Shown: piece by piece, positions 1-6,788 of the stretch
How positions within the stretch are numbered: position 1 is the stretch's first letter
Layout: each line of letters starts with the position of its first letter
Origin: JBBDRW01 sp040905265
GTDB taxonomy: Bacteria > Bacteroidota > Rhodothermia > Balneolales > Balneolaceae
Assembly (NCBI GenBank): GCA_040905265.1
Contig: JBBDRW010000027.1
Span: 1 to 11,219, forward strand
DNA: 11,219 nt
Reading direction: 5' to 3'
Made by a program: the position numbers and the translations under genes
Notes under the pieces: generated by a model
What the model was told of the DNA's origin: nothing
Database searches by the model: none
Seen by the model: only the letters and a program-made list of their open reading frames with translations

Positions 1-32
1 GCATAGCCATAGCTACGTGAATCTTTTTTAAA

Positions 33-66
33 GCAGCCAGAAGTAAAAAGACCAAGACTTGGCTGC
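33..66 (-). terminator. Possible terminator hairpin after mlaD
   Basis: A perfect 7-bp inverted repeat, GCAGCCA (33-39) with TGGCTGC (60-66), extends by AGT (42-44) with ACT (57-59) across a 2-nt bulge. It lies 24 nt past the mlaD stop. In mla transcript sense only three U residues follow the stem before an A-run, so it is a weak intrinsic terminator at best. It may instead be an RNA 3'-end stabiliser. Confidence 0.4.
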
Positions 67-73
67 GCATAAA

Positions 74-92
74 TATGGTTGACACGACACTA
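74..92 (-). repeat. 19-bp stop-codon-linked motif, copy 1
   Basis: Plus strand TATGGTTGACACGACACTA. The last three bases are the complement of the mlaD TAG stop. It matches 7381-7399 at 17 of 19 positions, and that copy also ends exactly on a TAG stop of a minus-strand gene. Its function is unknown and it could be chance; see findings. Confidence 0.4.
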
Positions 93-1019
93 AAATAAAT
101 CAATTAAGCGGACATGCCTCAGAAACCTGCCTGGATTCTCATTAAGATCCCTGATCAGGCGGTGCATTTCCACGGCAAGGCTGTCCGAATGGTTATAGAG
201 AGACGGGTCATTCACCATCCGGCCCAGGGAGCCCTCCCCCTCGTTGATCTTGACCAGAATCTGATTCAGCTGATCGACCGTTACATCCAGATCCTGGCTG
301 GCAGCCTTCAGCTCTCGAACCGTCTCTTCCAGGCTCACCATCAAACTGTCCACTCTCGGCCGGTTATCCGTTGTCAATGTATCGAGTTGTTGCATTGTCC
401 GGTTTGCCGACTGAATCGCCTGGTCCAAATCCTGCTGGCGCGATTCCATCAGTTCGGAGAGAGAACGGGTCAATGACTCTGCATTTCCAATCGACTGCTG
501 CAGTTCGGAACTCCGCTGGTCATCCAGAGTCCTGTTGAGCTGCACCAGAAAATTATTGAGTTCGGTAAATGACTCCGAGATATCATCCCCGAGTTCCTGC
601 CCTTTCTCGGCCAGTGTCTCCATCATTGTATCCACATAAATCCCGTCGATTTCGCCACCGTGGGGCACGTTCTCATCCGAGTCTCCCCGCTCTACGATTA
701 TCGCTTTTCCATCGATCAGTCCGGTTGAGGTGAGATGTGCCACAGATCCGACCGGGACCTCAATATGTCTGTCAATGGAGAGGGTAACCCGAACCCTGGT
801 ATCCGGCATCAGCCGGATGTTTCGAACCGAACCGATCTTGACCCCGTGCAGATAGACTACATTTCCACTTGAGAGGCCGTCTACCCGGTCAAATGTTGTG
901 ACGATCTCATTCGCCTGCCGAAAGATCGGGGCGTCACTCATAAACCGAAATCCCATATAGGCAACCAGTACCGCAATGAGAATCATAATCCCGATTCGCA
1001 CTTCATTACTTACATTCAC
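90..1019 (-). CDS. mlaD: MlaD family MCE-domain lipid transport protein
   Basis: This is the substrate-binding subunit of an Mla-type ABC system, anchored in the inner membrane with its bulk in the periplasm. In the family, MCE domains form a hexameric ring around a lipid tunnel. The 309-aa product has one N-terminal membrane segment (about 8-26), an MCE domain (about 37-116, including the VDGLSSGNVVYLHGVKIG stretch) and a long polar helical region (about 140-260) likely to be coiled coil. The tail (about 257-300) has the NEGEGSLGRMVNDPSLY pattern I associate with Bacteroidota-type MlaD. It starts with GTG, and this GTGA overlaps the mlaF TGA stop by 4 nt, implying translational coupling. No strong Shine-Dalgarno sequence is visible. 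It is the last gene of the visible operon; no mlaC or mlaB follows within the 89 nt left in the window. Confidence 0.9.
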   Translation of the reverse strand: MNVSNEVRIGIMILIAVLVAYMGFRFMSDAPIFRQANEIVTTFDRVDGLSSGNVVYLHGVKIGSVRNIRLMPDTRVRVTLSIDRHIEVPVGSVAHLTSTGLIDGKAIIVERGDSDENVPHGGEIDGIYVDTMMETLAEKGQELGDDISESFTELNNFLVQLNRTLDDQRSSELQQSIGNAESLTRSLSELMESRQQDLDQAIQSANRTMQQLDTLTTDNRPRVDSLMVSLEETVRELKAASQDLDVTVDQLNQILVKINEGEGSLGRMVNDPSLYNHSDSLAVEMHRLIRDLNENPGRFLRHVRLIDLF

Positions 1020-1777
1020 TGATCCATACCCCCGGAGTACTGTTTTAATTGATATTCACTTGCAGAGACAAACCGGATCAGATTTTCATCCGTACTATGC
1101 CTCATCTCATCGACTGTACCTAACCAGCTCAGTTTCTGCTGGTCCAGAAACGCCACCTTGTCCGCCACTTCCAGTACACTGTGCATGTCGTGTGTTACCA
1201 CAATGGAGGTGATATTCAGGGCATCCGACAACTGTTTGATCAACATATTGATCTCCTCGGAAGTCTCCGGATCCAGTCCTGACGTCGGTTCATCATACAT
1301 CAGATAGTCAGGCCGCAGAATAATCGCACGTGCCAGCCCCACACGTTTCCTCATACCTCCCGACAGTTCTGCTGTCGACTTCTCAGCTGCGGAAGCCAGG
1401 CCAACCATTTCCAGCGCCTCCAGCACATTCGTTGAGATTTCATCTTCCGACTGTTTTGTAAAATAACGGAGCGGAAACGCCACATTCTCAAACGTGTTGA
1501 TGGAGTCAAAAAGTGCCGACCCCTGGAAAAGCACTCCGAAATGCTGCCTCATTCTTCTCAGTTGCACATAATCCTGTGCATGAATGTCTATATCGTCAAT
1601 CAGAACCTGGCCGGAATCGGGACGCAACAGGGCGTTAATATGCTTCAGAAGTACCGATTTTCCGCAACCGGAACGGCCGATGATCGCAAGGGTTTCTCCG
1701 TCCTGTATCGAAATGGAAACATCCTCCCATACGATCAAATCGTCAAAACGTTTTGTAAGATTTCTAATCTCAATCAT
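1016..1777 (-). CDS. mlaF: Mla-type ABC transporter ATP-binding protein
   Basis: This is the cytoplasmic ATPase that drives phospholipid transport with MlaE and MlaD. All ABC motifs are visible in the 253-aa product: Walker A GRSGCGKS (34-41), Q-loop Gln85, signature LSGGM (138-142), Walker B LMYDEP (159-164) followed by the D-loop SGLD, and H-loop His196. The signature followed by RKRVGLARAI is typical of MlaF. Its length is normal for the family. It overlaps mlaD by 4 nt but starts 232 nt after mlaE, and that gap is full of dyad symmetry. No Shine-Dalgarno sequence precedes the ATG. Assignment to the Mla family rests on the sequence and on both flanking genes. Confidence 0.93.
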   Translation of the reverse strand: MIEIRNLTKRFDDLIVWEDVSISIQDGETLAIIGRSGCGKSVLLKHINALLRPDSGQVLIDDIDIHAQDYVQLRRMRQHFGVLFQGSALFDSINTFENVAFPLRYFTKQSEDEISTNVLEALEMVGLASAAEKSTAELSGGMRKRVGLARAIILRPDYLMYDEPTSGLDPETSEEINMLIKQLSDALNITSIVVTHDMHSVLEVADKVAFLDQQKLSWLGTVDEMRHSTDENLIRFVSASEYQLKQYSGGMDQ

Positions 1778-1803
1778 CGATAGTTCTATACGGTGTTGCG
1801 CAC

Positions 1804-1818
1804 AATCTGTTTCAGATT
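1804..1818. repeat. Short hairpin upstream of mlaF
   Basis: A perfect 6-bp stem with a 3-nt loop (AATCTG TTT CAGATT) lies between the 137-bp element and the mlaF start. It has no U-run. With the neighbouring dyads it makes the mlaE-mlaF gap highly structured if transcribed. Confidence 0.4.
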
Positions 1819-1835
1819 CTGTTTGTCTTCAATGT

Positions 1836-1972
1836 CAGGAGGCTTTGCATCCGCCAACTGGCGGACTGGCCTCGATCCTGACCAAAAATCACTACGCTGT
1901 CGCTCCGTGTGAATCGTTTCGCCCGGAGCGTTTCACGTATAAAAAATGAGCCTGGTTTATCAAAGCCTCCTG
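1836..1972. repeat. 137-bp element with 12-bp terminal inverted repeats
   Basis: The ends are perfect inverted repeats: CAGGAGGCTTTG (1836-1847) and CAAAGCCTCCTG (1961-1972). Inside are TCCGCCA/TGGCGGA (1850-1865, 2-nt centre) and CGCTCCG (1901-1907) with CGGAGCG (1924-1930). An alternative pairing is GTGAA (1909-1913) with TTCAC (1932-1936). No target-site duplication is obvious at the borders. A 62-codon minus-strand frame (1812-2000) runs through it but covers all these dyads and resembles nothing I know, so I treat it as spurious. The form suggests a REP- or MITE-like genomic repeat inserted between mlaE and mlaF, or an intercistronic RNA structure. Only one copy lies in this window. Confidence 0.5.
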
Positions 1973-1990
1973 TTACTGTGAAACTCTCAT

Positions 1991-2003
1991 ACAGTGGCAC
2001 TGT
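1991..2003. repeat. 13-bp dyad just after mlaE
   Basis: ACAGTG G CACTGT is a perfect 6-bp dyad around one central base, 6 nt past the mlaE stop. The centre is too tight for an RNA hairpin of full stem length, so it would more naturally be a protein site or chance. Confidence 0.3.
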
Positions 2004-2009
2004 TCCATT

Positions 2010-2747
2010 CTACAACAAAAGTGCCGCCAGTATAAAATCGGCCAGTAGTACATAGATACATCCGAGTACGGCAGCTTCCGTCGTACAGGTACCGACTCCT
2101 TCGGCGCCGCCGGTTGCATAGTACCCCTTGTAACAGGCTATGGACGTAATGACAAAACCGAACACGAACGATTTAACAAAACCGAAGAGTACATTCCAGG
2201 GGTAGAAAAACAATCTGGCCCCCTTCAGAAACTCGGAAGGGGGTACCGCACCTGAAAGATAGCCTGCAAGAACACCTCCTCCAATTCCAAAGACAGAAGC
2301 TACAATATAGAGAATCGGGAACATCAGGAGCCCGGCCAGCACCCTGGGTACCACCAGAAACGATACGGAGTTGAACCCCATCGACTCCAGGGCATCCACC
2401 TGTTCGCTCACCCGCATGGTCCCCAGTTCCGTAGCGATCCGTGAACCGACCTTGCCGGCCAGGACAAGACTCGAAATAACAGCGGCAAGTTCAATCAGAA
2501 TCGACTCGGAGACGATCGAACCGATCGTTGAAATCGGGATGAATGACATCTGAAGCTGATATGCCGTCTGCAGGGTCAATACCGCTCCGGTAAAGATACC
2601 GGTCAGTACAATGATCCACATGGAGTCGTACCCGACCTTTACAAACTCATGAAAGAGGTTCTTTTTATAGGTACTGAATTCCGTAGAAGAACGTATCGCC
2701 TGGTAAAGAAGAGTACTGTATTTACCCAGTTCATGGAGTGCGTACAT
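2010..2747 (-). CDS. mlaE: MlaE family ABC transporter permease
   Basis: This is the inner-membrane permease of the Mla phospholipid transporter, working with the ATPase and MCE-ring genes downstream. The 245-aa product has hydrophobic segments near residues 44-64, 76-98, 130-162, 183-205 and 223-245. The hallmark MlaE stretch is clear: an Ala/Ser-rich helix, AGKVGSRIATELGTMRVSEQ (97-116), then VDALESMG (117-124). The length is standard. It is the first gene of the operon and is divergent from aroC across 234 nt, which must hold its promoter. No Shine-Dalgarno sequence precedes the chosen ATG. In E. coli the complex also includes MlaB and periplasmic MlaC; neither is visible, which seems common for relatives outside Proteobacteria. 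Confidence 0.92.
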   Translation of the reverse strand: MYALHELGKYSTLLYQAIRSSTEFSTYKKNLFHEFVKVGYDSMWIIVLTGIFTGAVLTLQTAYQLQMSFIPISTIGSIVSESILIELAAVISSLVLAGKVGSRIATELGTMRVSEQVDALESMGFNSVSFLVVPRVLAGLLMFPILYIVASVFGIGGGVLAGYLSGAVPPSEFLKGARLFFYPWNVLFGFVKSFVFGFVITSIACYKGYYATGGAEGVGTCTTEAAVLGCIYVLLADFILAALLL

Positions 2748-2850
2748 ATCCGAATGAGAGCTTGATTCTCGGCTTGAATGATTCAGTGACTATCTCTTTT
2801 CCTGTATATCAGGCACATATTTTGGGTATATTACAAAAGATTTTTCCCAA

Positions 2851-2883
2851 TTGTGATCAAAATTGCTCAAAATAGTATCTTTG
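2851..2883 (+). promoter_or_regulatory. Possible aroC promoter (TAnnTTTG type)
   Basis: TATCTTTG (2876-2883) fits the Bacteroidota -7 consensus TAnnTTTG. A TTG at 2851-2853 lies 22 nt upstream, slightly longer than the usual spacing to the -33 TTG. It would give a leader of about 90 nt before aroC. Outside that group of bacteria this reading would not apply. The promoter for mlaE must also lie in 2748-2981, but I could not assign it. Confidence 0.3.
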
Positions 2884-2887
2884 GGAA

Positions 2888-2926
2888 CCGCCCGGCTTTT
2901 CGTGATCCTGTCCGGAGCGGCCTTTT
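2888..2926 (+). promoter_or_regulatory. Weak hairpin plus T-run in aroC leader
   Basis: CCGC (2888-2891) and CGG (2893-2895) can pair with CCG (2912-2914) and GCGG (2917-2920) around a 16-nt loop, followed by CCTTTT. It could be a weak attenuator-like structure at the 5' end of the aroC transcript. No leader peptide is evident. It is low-complexity evidence and may be chance. Confidence 0.18.
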
Positions 2927-2981
2927 ACAGATTCGAACATTGAACAGAACCTGAAAACCGATTTCAACGTAACCTTATCCC

Positions 2982-4166
2982 ATGATCCGATATTTGACAG
3001 CAGGCGAGTCTCACGGCCCGGAAATTACAGGAATTGTAGAAGGCGTTCCCGCAGGGCTCCCGATCACGGAAGATGAAATTGCCATCCATCTGGCCAGGCG
3101 CCAGCAGGGGTATGGACGCGGCGGCCGGATGGCATTTGAAAAAGACAGGGCTGTATTCACCGGGGGTGTTCGCTTCGGTAAAAGCATGGGTTCCCCGATC
3201 GCAATGCGTATGCCGAACCGGGCCTATGAGAAAGATGAGAGCAACTGGCCTGTAGTCATGAACAAGGAGGGGGACGGAAGCGGAGTCGACCCGGTCACTC
3301 TCTCCAGGCCCGGCCATGCCGACCTGACCGGTGTTCAGAAATATCGATATGGAGATATCCGTCCGGTTATTGAACGCTCCAGCGCCAGGGAAACAGCGAT
3401 GAGAGTCGCCTGCTGCTCCGTTGCGCGCCAGCTCCTCAAACAGTTCGGCATCGAAATCGGCGGACATGTCATTCAGCTCGGATCCGCAGGATTTGACTCC
3501 TGGGAGCGTGTTCGTGACATCGCCGATCCCCTGCTGGCCGGCGGCGGCGAGGAGGTCTACCGAAAAGCGGATGAATCAGATGTACGCTGTCTGGACGAAG
3601 AGTTGAGCCATCGGATGAGGGAAGAGATCAAAACCAAGCGCAAAGAGGGCTCCTCGCTCGGTGGAATCTATGAAATCATCATCACAGGGGTCCCTGCCGG
3701 GCTCGGCAGCCATGTCCACTGGGACCGGAAACTGGACGGTCAAATTGCCCAGGCCATAATGGGAACCCAGGCAATGAAAGGAGTCGAAATCGGTCTCGGG
3801 TTTGAATCAGGATACCGGCCCGGCCATGAGGTACACGACGAAATTACCTGGGAAAACGGGGCGTTTTCCCGCCGGACAAACCGGGCCGGCGGTGTGGAAG
3901 GGGGAATGAGTACCGGCCTGCCGATTATCATCCGCGGTGCGATGAAACCGATCCCGACCATGATCAAACCGCTCAAAACAGTCGATTTCAAAACCAGGGA
4001 GGAGATGGACACCCGATATGAACGCTCGGATGTCTGTGCACTTCCAAGGGCCGTTGTTGTGGCGGAAAGCGTAGTTGCACCCGTCATTGCAAATGCATTT
4101 CTTGAGAAATATGGAGGAGATTCGATCGAAGAGATCTCCGAACGATATCCACTCAAACAGGAATGA
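2982..4166 (+). CDS. aroC: Chorismate synthase
   Basis: This enzyme converts 5-enolpyruvylshikimate 3-phosphate to chorismate, the last shikimate step, using reduced FMN; it is cytoplasmic and usually tetrameric. The 394-aa product shows the three family signatures: GESHGPEITGIVEGVPAG near the N-terminus (His11 is the expected catalytic histidine), SRPGHADLTG (a second conserved histidine) followed by RSSARETAMRVACCSVAR, and RYERSDVCALPRAVVVAESV near the C-terminus. The length fits the longer, roughly 390-aa class rather than the 350-360-aa class. It starts at ATG 2982, the only start that keeps the MIRYLTAGESHG beginning. No Shine-Dalgarno sequence is visible. The TPR gene begins 1 nt after its stop, so it leads a plus-strand operon. 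Confidence 0.97.
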   Translation: MIRYLTAGESHGPEITGIVEGVPAGLPITEDEIAIHLARRQQGYGRGGRMAFEKDRAVFTGGVRFGKSMGSPIAMRMPNRAYEKDESNWPVVMNKEGDGSGVDPVTLSRPGHADLTGVQKYRYGDIRPVIERSSARETAMRVACCSVARQLLKQFGIEIGGHVIQLGSAGFDSWERVRDIADPLLAGGGEEVYRKADESDVRCLDEELSHRMREEIKTKRKEGSSLGGIYEIIITGVPAGLGSHVHWDRKLDGQIAQAIMGTQAMKGVEIGLGFESGYRPGHEVHDEITWENGAFSRRTNRAGGVEGGMSTGLPIIIRGAMKPIPTMIKPLKTVDFKTREEMDTRYERSDVCALPRAVVVAESVVAPVIANAFLEKYGGDSIEEISERYPLKQE

Positions 4167-4167
4167 C

Positions 4168-4497
4168 ATGAGGGATAGCAGCCAGAAAATCCGGACCCTT
4201 GCGCTCAACGTAAAGAACAACCCGGGCGATATATTTTCAAAATTTGCACTGGCGCTGGAACTGTTGAAAAACAATCAGGTACAAAAAGCGTTGGTACTCT
4301 TTGAATCCATCTACAAACATCATCCGGACTATCTGGGCGTCTACTACCATCTCGGCAAATTATATCAATCCATGGAAGAGCCGCAACGATCCGCGCAGAT
4401 CTTCTCGGAAGGAATTGAGATTGCCAAAAAACGTAATGACACACGAACCCTTCTGGAGTTGACAGAAGCCCTGGAAGTCGTGAAGGAAGAACAGTGA
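4168..4497 (+). CDS. Small TPR-repeat protein
   Basis: This 109-aa protein consists almost wholly of two tetratricopeptide repeats (about 20-53 and 54-89) and a short C-terminal helix. Conserved TPR positions are visible in ALALELLKNNQVQKALVLFE and DYLGVYYHLGKLYQ. It has no signal peptide or membrane segment, so it is probably a cytoplasmic protein-protein adaptor; its partner is unknown. The frame is open back to 4075 inside aroC. I chose ATG 4168 because it sits one base after the aroC stop, and the upstream part (residues rich in Asn, Arg and Ser) looks like out-of-frame aroC. The next gene's GTG start overlaps its stop by 4 nt. It is clearly in the same transcription unit as aroC and the LysM gene. 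Confidence 0.8.
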   Translation: MRDSSQKIRTLALNVKNNPGDIFSKFALALELLKNNQVQKALVLFESIYKHHPDYLGVYYHLGKLYQSMEEPQRSAQIFSEGIEIAKKRNDTRTLLELTEALEVVKEEQ

Positions 4498-5669
4498 TTA
4501 TGACCAAACAACCTGGCCTATACAGGCTGCTGCTGGCTACCCTGATTTCCGGAGCAATGTTGATAACTGCACCCGAAACGGGATCTGCACAGGCCGGTGA
4601 TGTGACGCATACGGTCCGGCAGGGTGAAACCCTCTACAGCATTGCGCAACAGTACAACCTGACCGTTACAGAACTTCGGCAGTGGAATTCTCTGGAGAGT
4701 GATCAACTCTCAACCGGGGCCACACTCCGCATCAGGCCGCCGGCCGGAGATGACGAGAGCCTGACCCATACCGTTCAGGCGGGAGAGACCCTCTTTTCCA
4801 TCAGCCGCCGGTACAATGTCTCCATTGCGGAAATTCAGCAGTGGAACCAGCTTCAAACCAATTTGCTTGAGAACGGCCAGGAACTGTTGATCTACCGGAG
4901 CGACCCCTCAGACACGGCCGGCAGCGAGCTCCAGGCAGAAGCTGCAGGCAGAAGCTCCATCGTCGGGGAGGACTCCGAGGCACGAGCCAGCACCTACTAC
5001 ACCGTACGAAGCGGAGACACGCTGACGCGGATCGCCAATGAACACGATATGAGCCTCAATGAACTTCGCAGCCTCAACAACCTTCAGTCGGATATGTTGA
5101 ATATAGGGCAGCGGCTTCTGGTTCGCCAGGGACAGTCGACACCGGTTGTTGAAGAGGATGCTGCCGAATCTACACCCCAGGGACGATTTGCCAGTTACAG
5201 GCTTCAGAGCGGTGAAAACACACAAACCATTCTGAACCGTTTCGAGATGTCGCTCGAGGAGCTTGAAGCTCTGAATCCCGGCCTTGAGGTAGAGAATCTC
5301 GGCAACGGCCAACAGGTGACCGTACTGCTGCCGCCAAACCGAAGCTTTCGGAATCCATATCTGCGTCAGTCGGGCATGGAGAACCTGGGCAGCGTCCCGG
5401 TTCAGCGATACTCTCCGGACGATATCGCACGGCCCACAACAAGCGGTGAACTCTATCACCCGGATCAACTGACAGCCGCACATGCGAACATGTCCCTCGG
5501 AAACATCATCTACATCGAGAATCCGGGGAATGGCCGCGGGATATATGTGAAAGTAAACGACCGGTTCTCGGGAAATGGGCTCAAACTCTCGGACAAGGCG
5601 TTTGAACTTCTCGGCTTCTCATCCGTCGAACGGGCTGTTACAGAGATCTACCTCGAAGAGGATTTATAA
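4494..5669 (+). CDS. Secreted LysM / RlpA-like peptidoglycan-binding protein
   Basis: This is a 391-aa exported cell-wall protein. An N-terminal hydrophobic signal segment (about 10-26) ends near GSAQA (30-34). Three good LysM domains (about 38-81, 91-133, 168-210) and one degenerate LysM (about 234-278) should bind glycan strands. The C-terminus (about 313-385) resembles the RlpA double-psi beta-barrel, with SGELYHPDQLTAAH and VKVNDRFSG. Glu319, His330 and Asp356 keep the 11- and 37-residue spacing I recall for the conserved Glu120, His131 and Asp157 of P. aeruginosa RlpA, so lytic transglycosylase activity is possible; the usual GPF after NDR is absent. The start is ambiguous: GTG 4494 has AAGGA (4483-4487) six bases upstream and overlaps the TPR stop, while ATG 4500 is two codons in. 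Confidence 0.88.
   Translation: MIMTKQPGLYRLLLATLISGAMLITAPETGSAQAGDVTHTVRQGETLYSIAQQYNLTVTELRQWNSLESDQLSTGATLRIRPPAGDDESLTHTVQAGETLFSISRRYNVSIAEIQQWNQLQTNLLENGQELLIYRSDPSDTAGSELQAEAAGRSSIVGEDSEARASTYYTVRSGDTLTRIANEHDMSLNELRSLNNLQSDMLNIGQRLLVRQGQSTPVVEEDAAESTPQGRFASYRLQSGENTQTILNRFEMSLEELEALNPGLEVENLGNGQQVTVLLPPNRSFRNPYLRQSGMENLGSVPVQRYSPDDIARPTTSGELYHPDQLTAAHANMSLGNIIYIENPGNGRGIYVKVNDRFSGNGLKLSDKAFELLGFSSVERAVTEIYLEEDL
4932..4956 (+). repeat. 12-bp tandem duplication in a linker
   Basis: CAGGCAGAAGCT occurs twice with a 13-nt period (4932-4943 and 4945-4956). It falls in the linker between LysM2 and LysM3. Since 13 is not a multiple of three, the two copies are read in different frames (QAEA, then GRSS), consistent with slippage tolerated in a disordered linker. 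Confidence 0.55.
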
Positions 5670-5674
5670 CGCCT

Positions 5675-6406
5675 ATGATGGAACCAGAACCGCACCGGCA
5701 GAGTTACTTCAAAGAGTCCCGATCCCTACTCTACAGTTATCTGATCTGCCTGCCGCTCTTTCTCCTCTATGAACTTCTGGTCTACATCTCTCAGCCGGAC
5801 GCGGAACAGATCGTCCGGATTTCAGTCGATGCCTGGTTTAAAGGAATCTTTACCACATTCGGCCTCAACGCACTCTCCATTACCTTTTTTATCGCATGCC
5901 TGGCGGGCATCTGGATCCTGATTCGTGACAGAGGCCGGCTGAAACACCTCCGAACCTCCTGGTTCCTCTTCATGCTTCTCGAGGCGCTGATGTATGCCAT
6001 CCTCCTCACACTGCTCATCACTTCATTTCTGGAATATCTGATGATGATCGACCAGGGTTCGCCTCTGGAAGACCTGAGCAAACTGCAAATGGCCGCTCTA
6101 TCACTGGGCGCCGGACTCTATGAAGAGCTATTCTTCCGGGTAATACTGGTCAGCCTCCTGCTCTGGATCTGCAACCGGTTTATAGAGACGAAATGGATAT
6201 CGTATACAATCGCCGCCCTCCTTGCTGCGCTCATATTCAGCGGTGTTCACTATACCGGAACATACGGAGATACGTTTACATTGGGTTCGTTTCTCTTCCG
6301 CTTTCTGTTTGGACTGGCATTAAATGTTATTTATGTTTTAAGAGGATTCGGAATGGCGGCATGGACACATGCACTTTATGATCTGTTGATCATCACCATT
6401 CGCTAG
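5675..6406 (+). CDS. CPBP family intramembrane glutamic endopeptidase
   Basis: This 243-aa polytopic membrane protein has about six to seven hydrophobic segments (for example 17-38, 62-83, 96-120, 139-166, 174-191, 206-223, 226-242). The CPBP/ABI motifs are all present: EELFFR (150-155, with the Glu pair and Arg155), FSGVH (188-192, ending in His192) and HALYD (232-236). The family contains intramembrane proteases such as CAAX prenyl protease relatives and bacteriocin self-immunity proteins; the substrate here is unknown. It starts 5 nt after the LysM stop, so it is cotranscribed. ATG 5675 and ATG 5678 are equally possible starts. The gene ahead encodes an exported wall protein and the gene after an ECF sigma factor, which makes an envelope role reasonable but not shown. 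Confidence 0.88.
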   Translation: MMEPEPHRQSYFKESRSLLYSYLICLPLFLLYELLVYISQPDAEQIVRISVDAWFKGIFTTFGLNALSITFFIACLAGIWILIRDRGRLKHLRTSWFLFMLLEALMYAILLTLLITSFLEYLMMIDQGSPLEDLSKLQMAALSLGAGLYEELFFRVILVSLLLWICNRFIETKWISYTIAALLAALIFSGVHYTGTYGDTFTLGSFLFRFLFGLALNVIYVLRGFGMAAWTHALYDLLIITIR

Positions 6407-6407
6407 G

Positions 6408-6788
6408 AAATGTTGCAAAAAGTGGTTCACTTGCAGCCGTAGGAGAGAACAGTTTCACAGAGAAGATCGATCTGCCGGATTCTACGGTATCGAAAGCAGT
6501 TCAGGCAACATACAGGTCAAAGGAGAGTTATCAGAGCAAGCCGATACTTCAGAAGGTGGAAAAGAGTACCGTGTACGAGAAGCCACTCCCGATTCAGGCC
6601 AGATAATATTTCCTGAACGGGAACATCAAAAAAATCAATTGGTTCATATACACCAAGGAGTTAGATTTATTAACGCCGGGTCAAACGGGGGCATTTGACT
6701 CTGCGACAGAGGGTTTTTACCTGACGATACAGTTACTGATACCTACATAGACGTAAAAGAGACGATCAATACGGGATGGCAGAACTGA
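6408..6788 (+). pseudogene. Possible decayed reading frame before the sigma gene
   Basis: The 369 nt between the CPBP and sigma genes hold no intact gene. One frame is open without ATG from 6408 to a TGA at 6696-6698, then open again to a TGA at 6786-6788. Its translation looks protein-like, for example GFYGIESSSGNIQVKGEL, EYRVREATPDSG and LPDDTVTDTYIDVKE, with a spacing faintly like a cadherin-type beta-sandwich repeat. A second frame also stays open (6412-6606) and reads KIDLPDSTVSKAV, so a frameshifted relic is possible too. Without a start codon and with an internal stop, it is either a gene remnant or long open frames by chance. I recognise no family. Confidence 0.28.
6680..6718 (+). terminator. 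Weak paired hairpins with T-run
   Basis: GTCAAA (6680-6685) pairs with TTTGAC (6694-6699). Overlapping it, CTCTG/CAGAG (6699-6711, 3-nt loop) is followed two bases later by a T-run (6714-6718). It could end the aroC-CPBP transcript, but the stems are only 5-6 bp. It lies 58 nt ahead of the sigma gene, whose promoter should be close by; I could not assign one. Confidence 0.3.

Noticed and set aside
1812..2000. 62-codon minus-strand frame between mlaE and mlaF
   Set aside because: It spans the terminal and internal inverted repeats of the structured element, has no recognisable domain and lacks a ribosome binding site. It is more likely a by-product of the repeat than a gene.
2964..3467. 167-codon antisense frame over aroC
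   Set aside because: It lies opposite the unmistakable chorismate synthase signatures; its length reflects codon bias in aroC, not a gene.
4075..4167. N-terminal extension of the TPR gene inside aroC
   Set aside because: It overlaps 92 nt of aroC in another frame and its residues look like shadow translation. ATG 4168 follows the aroC stop by one base and gives a complete two-TPR protein.
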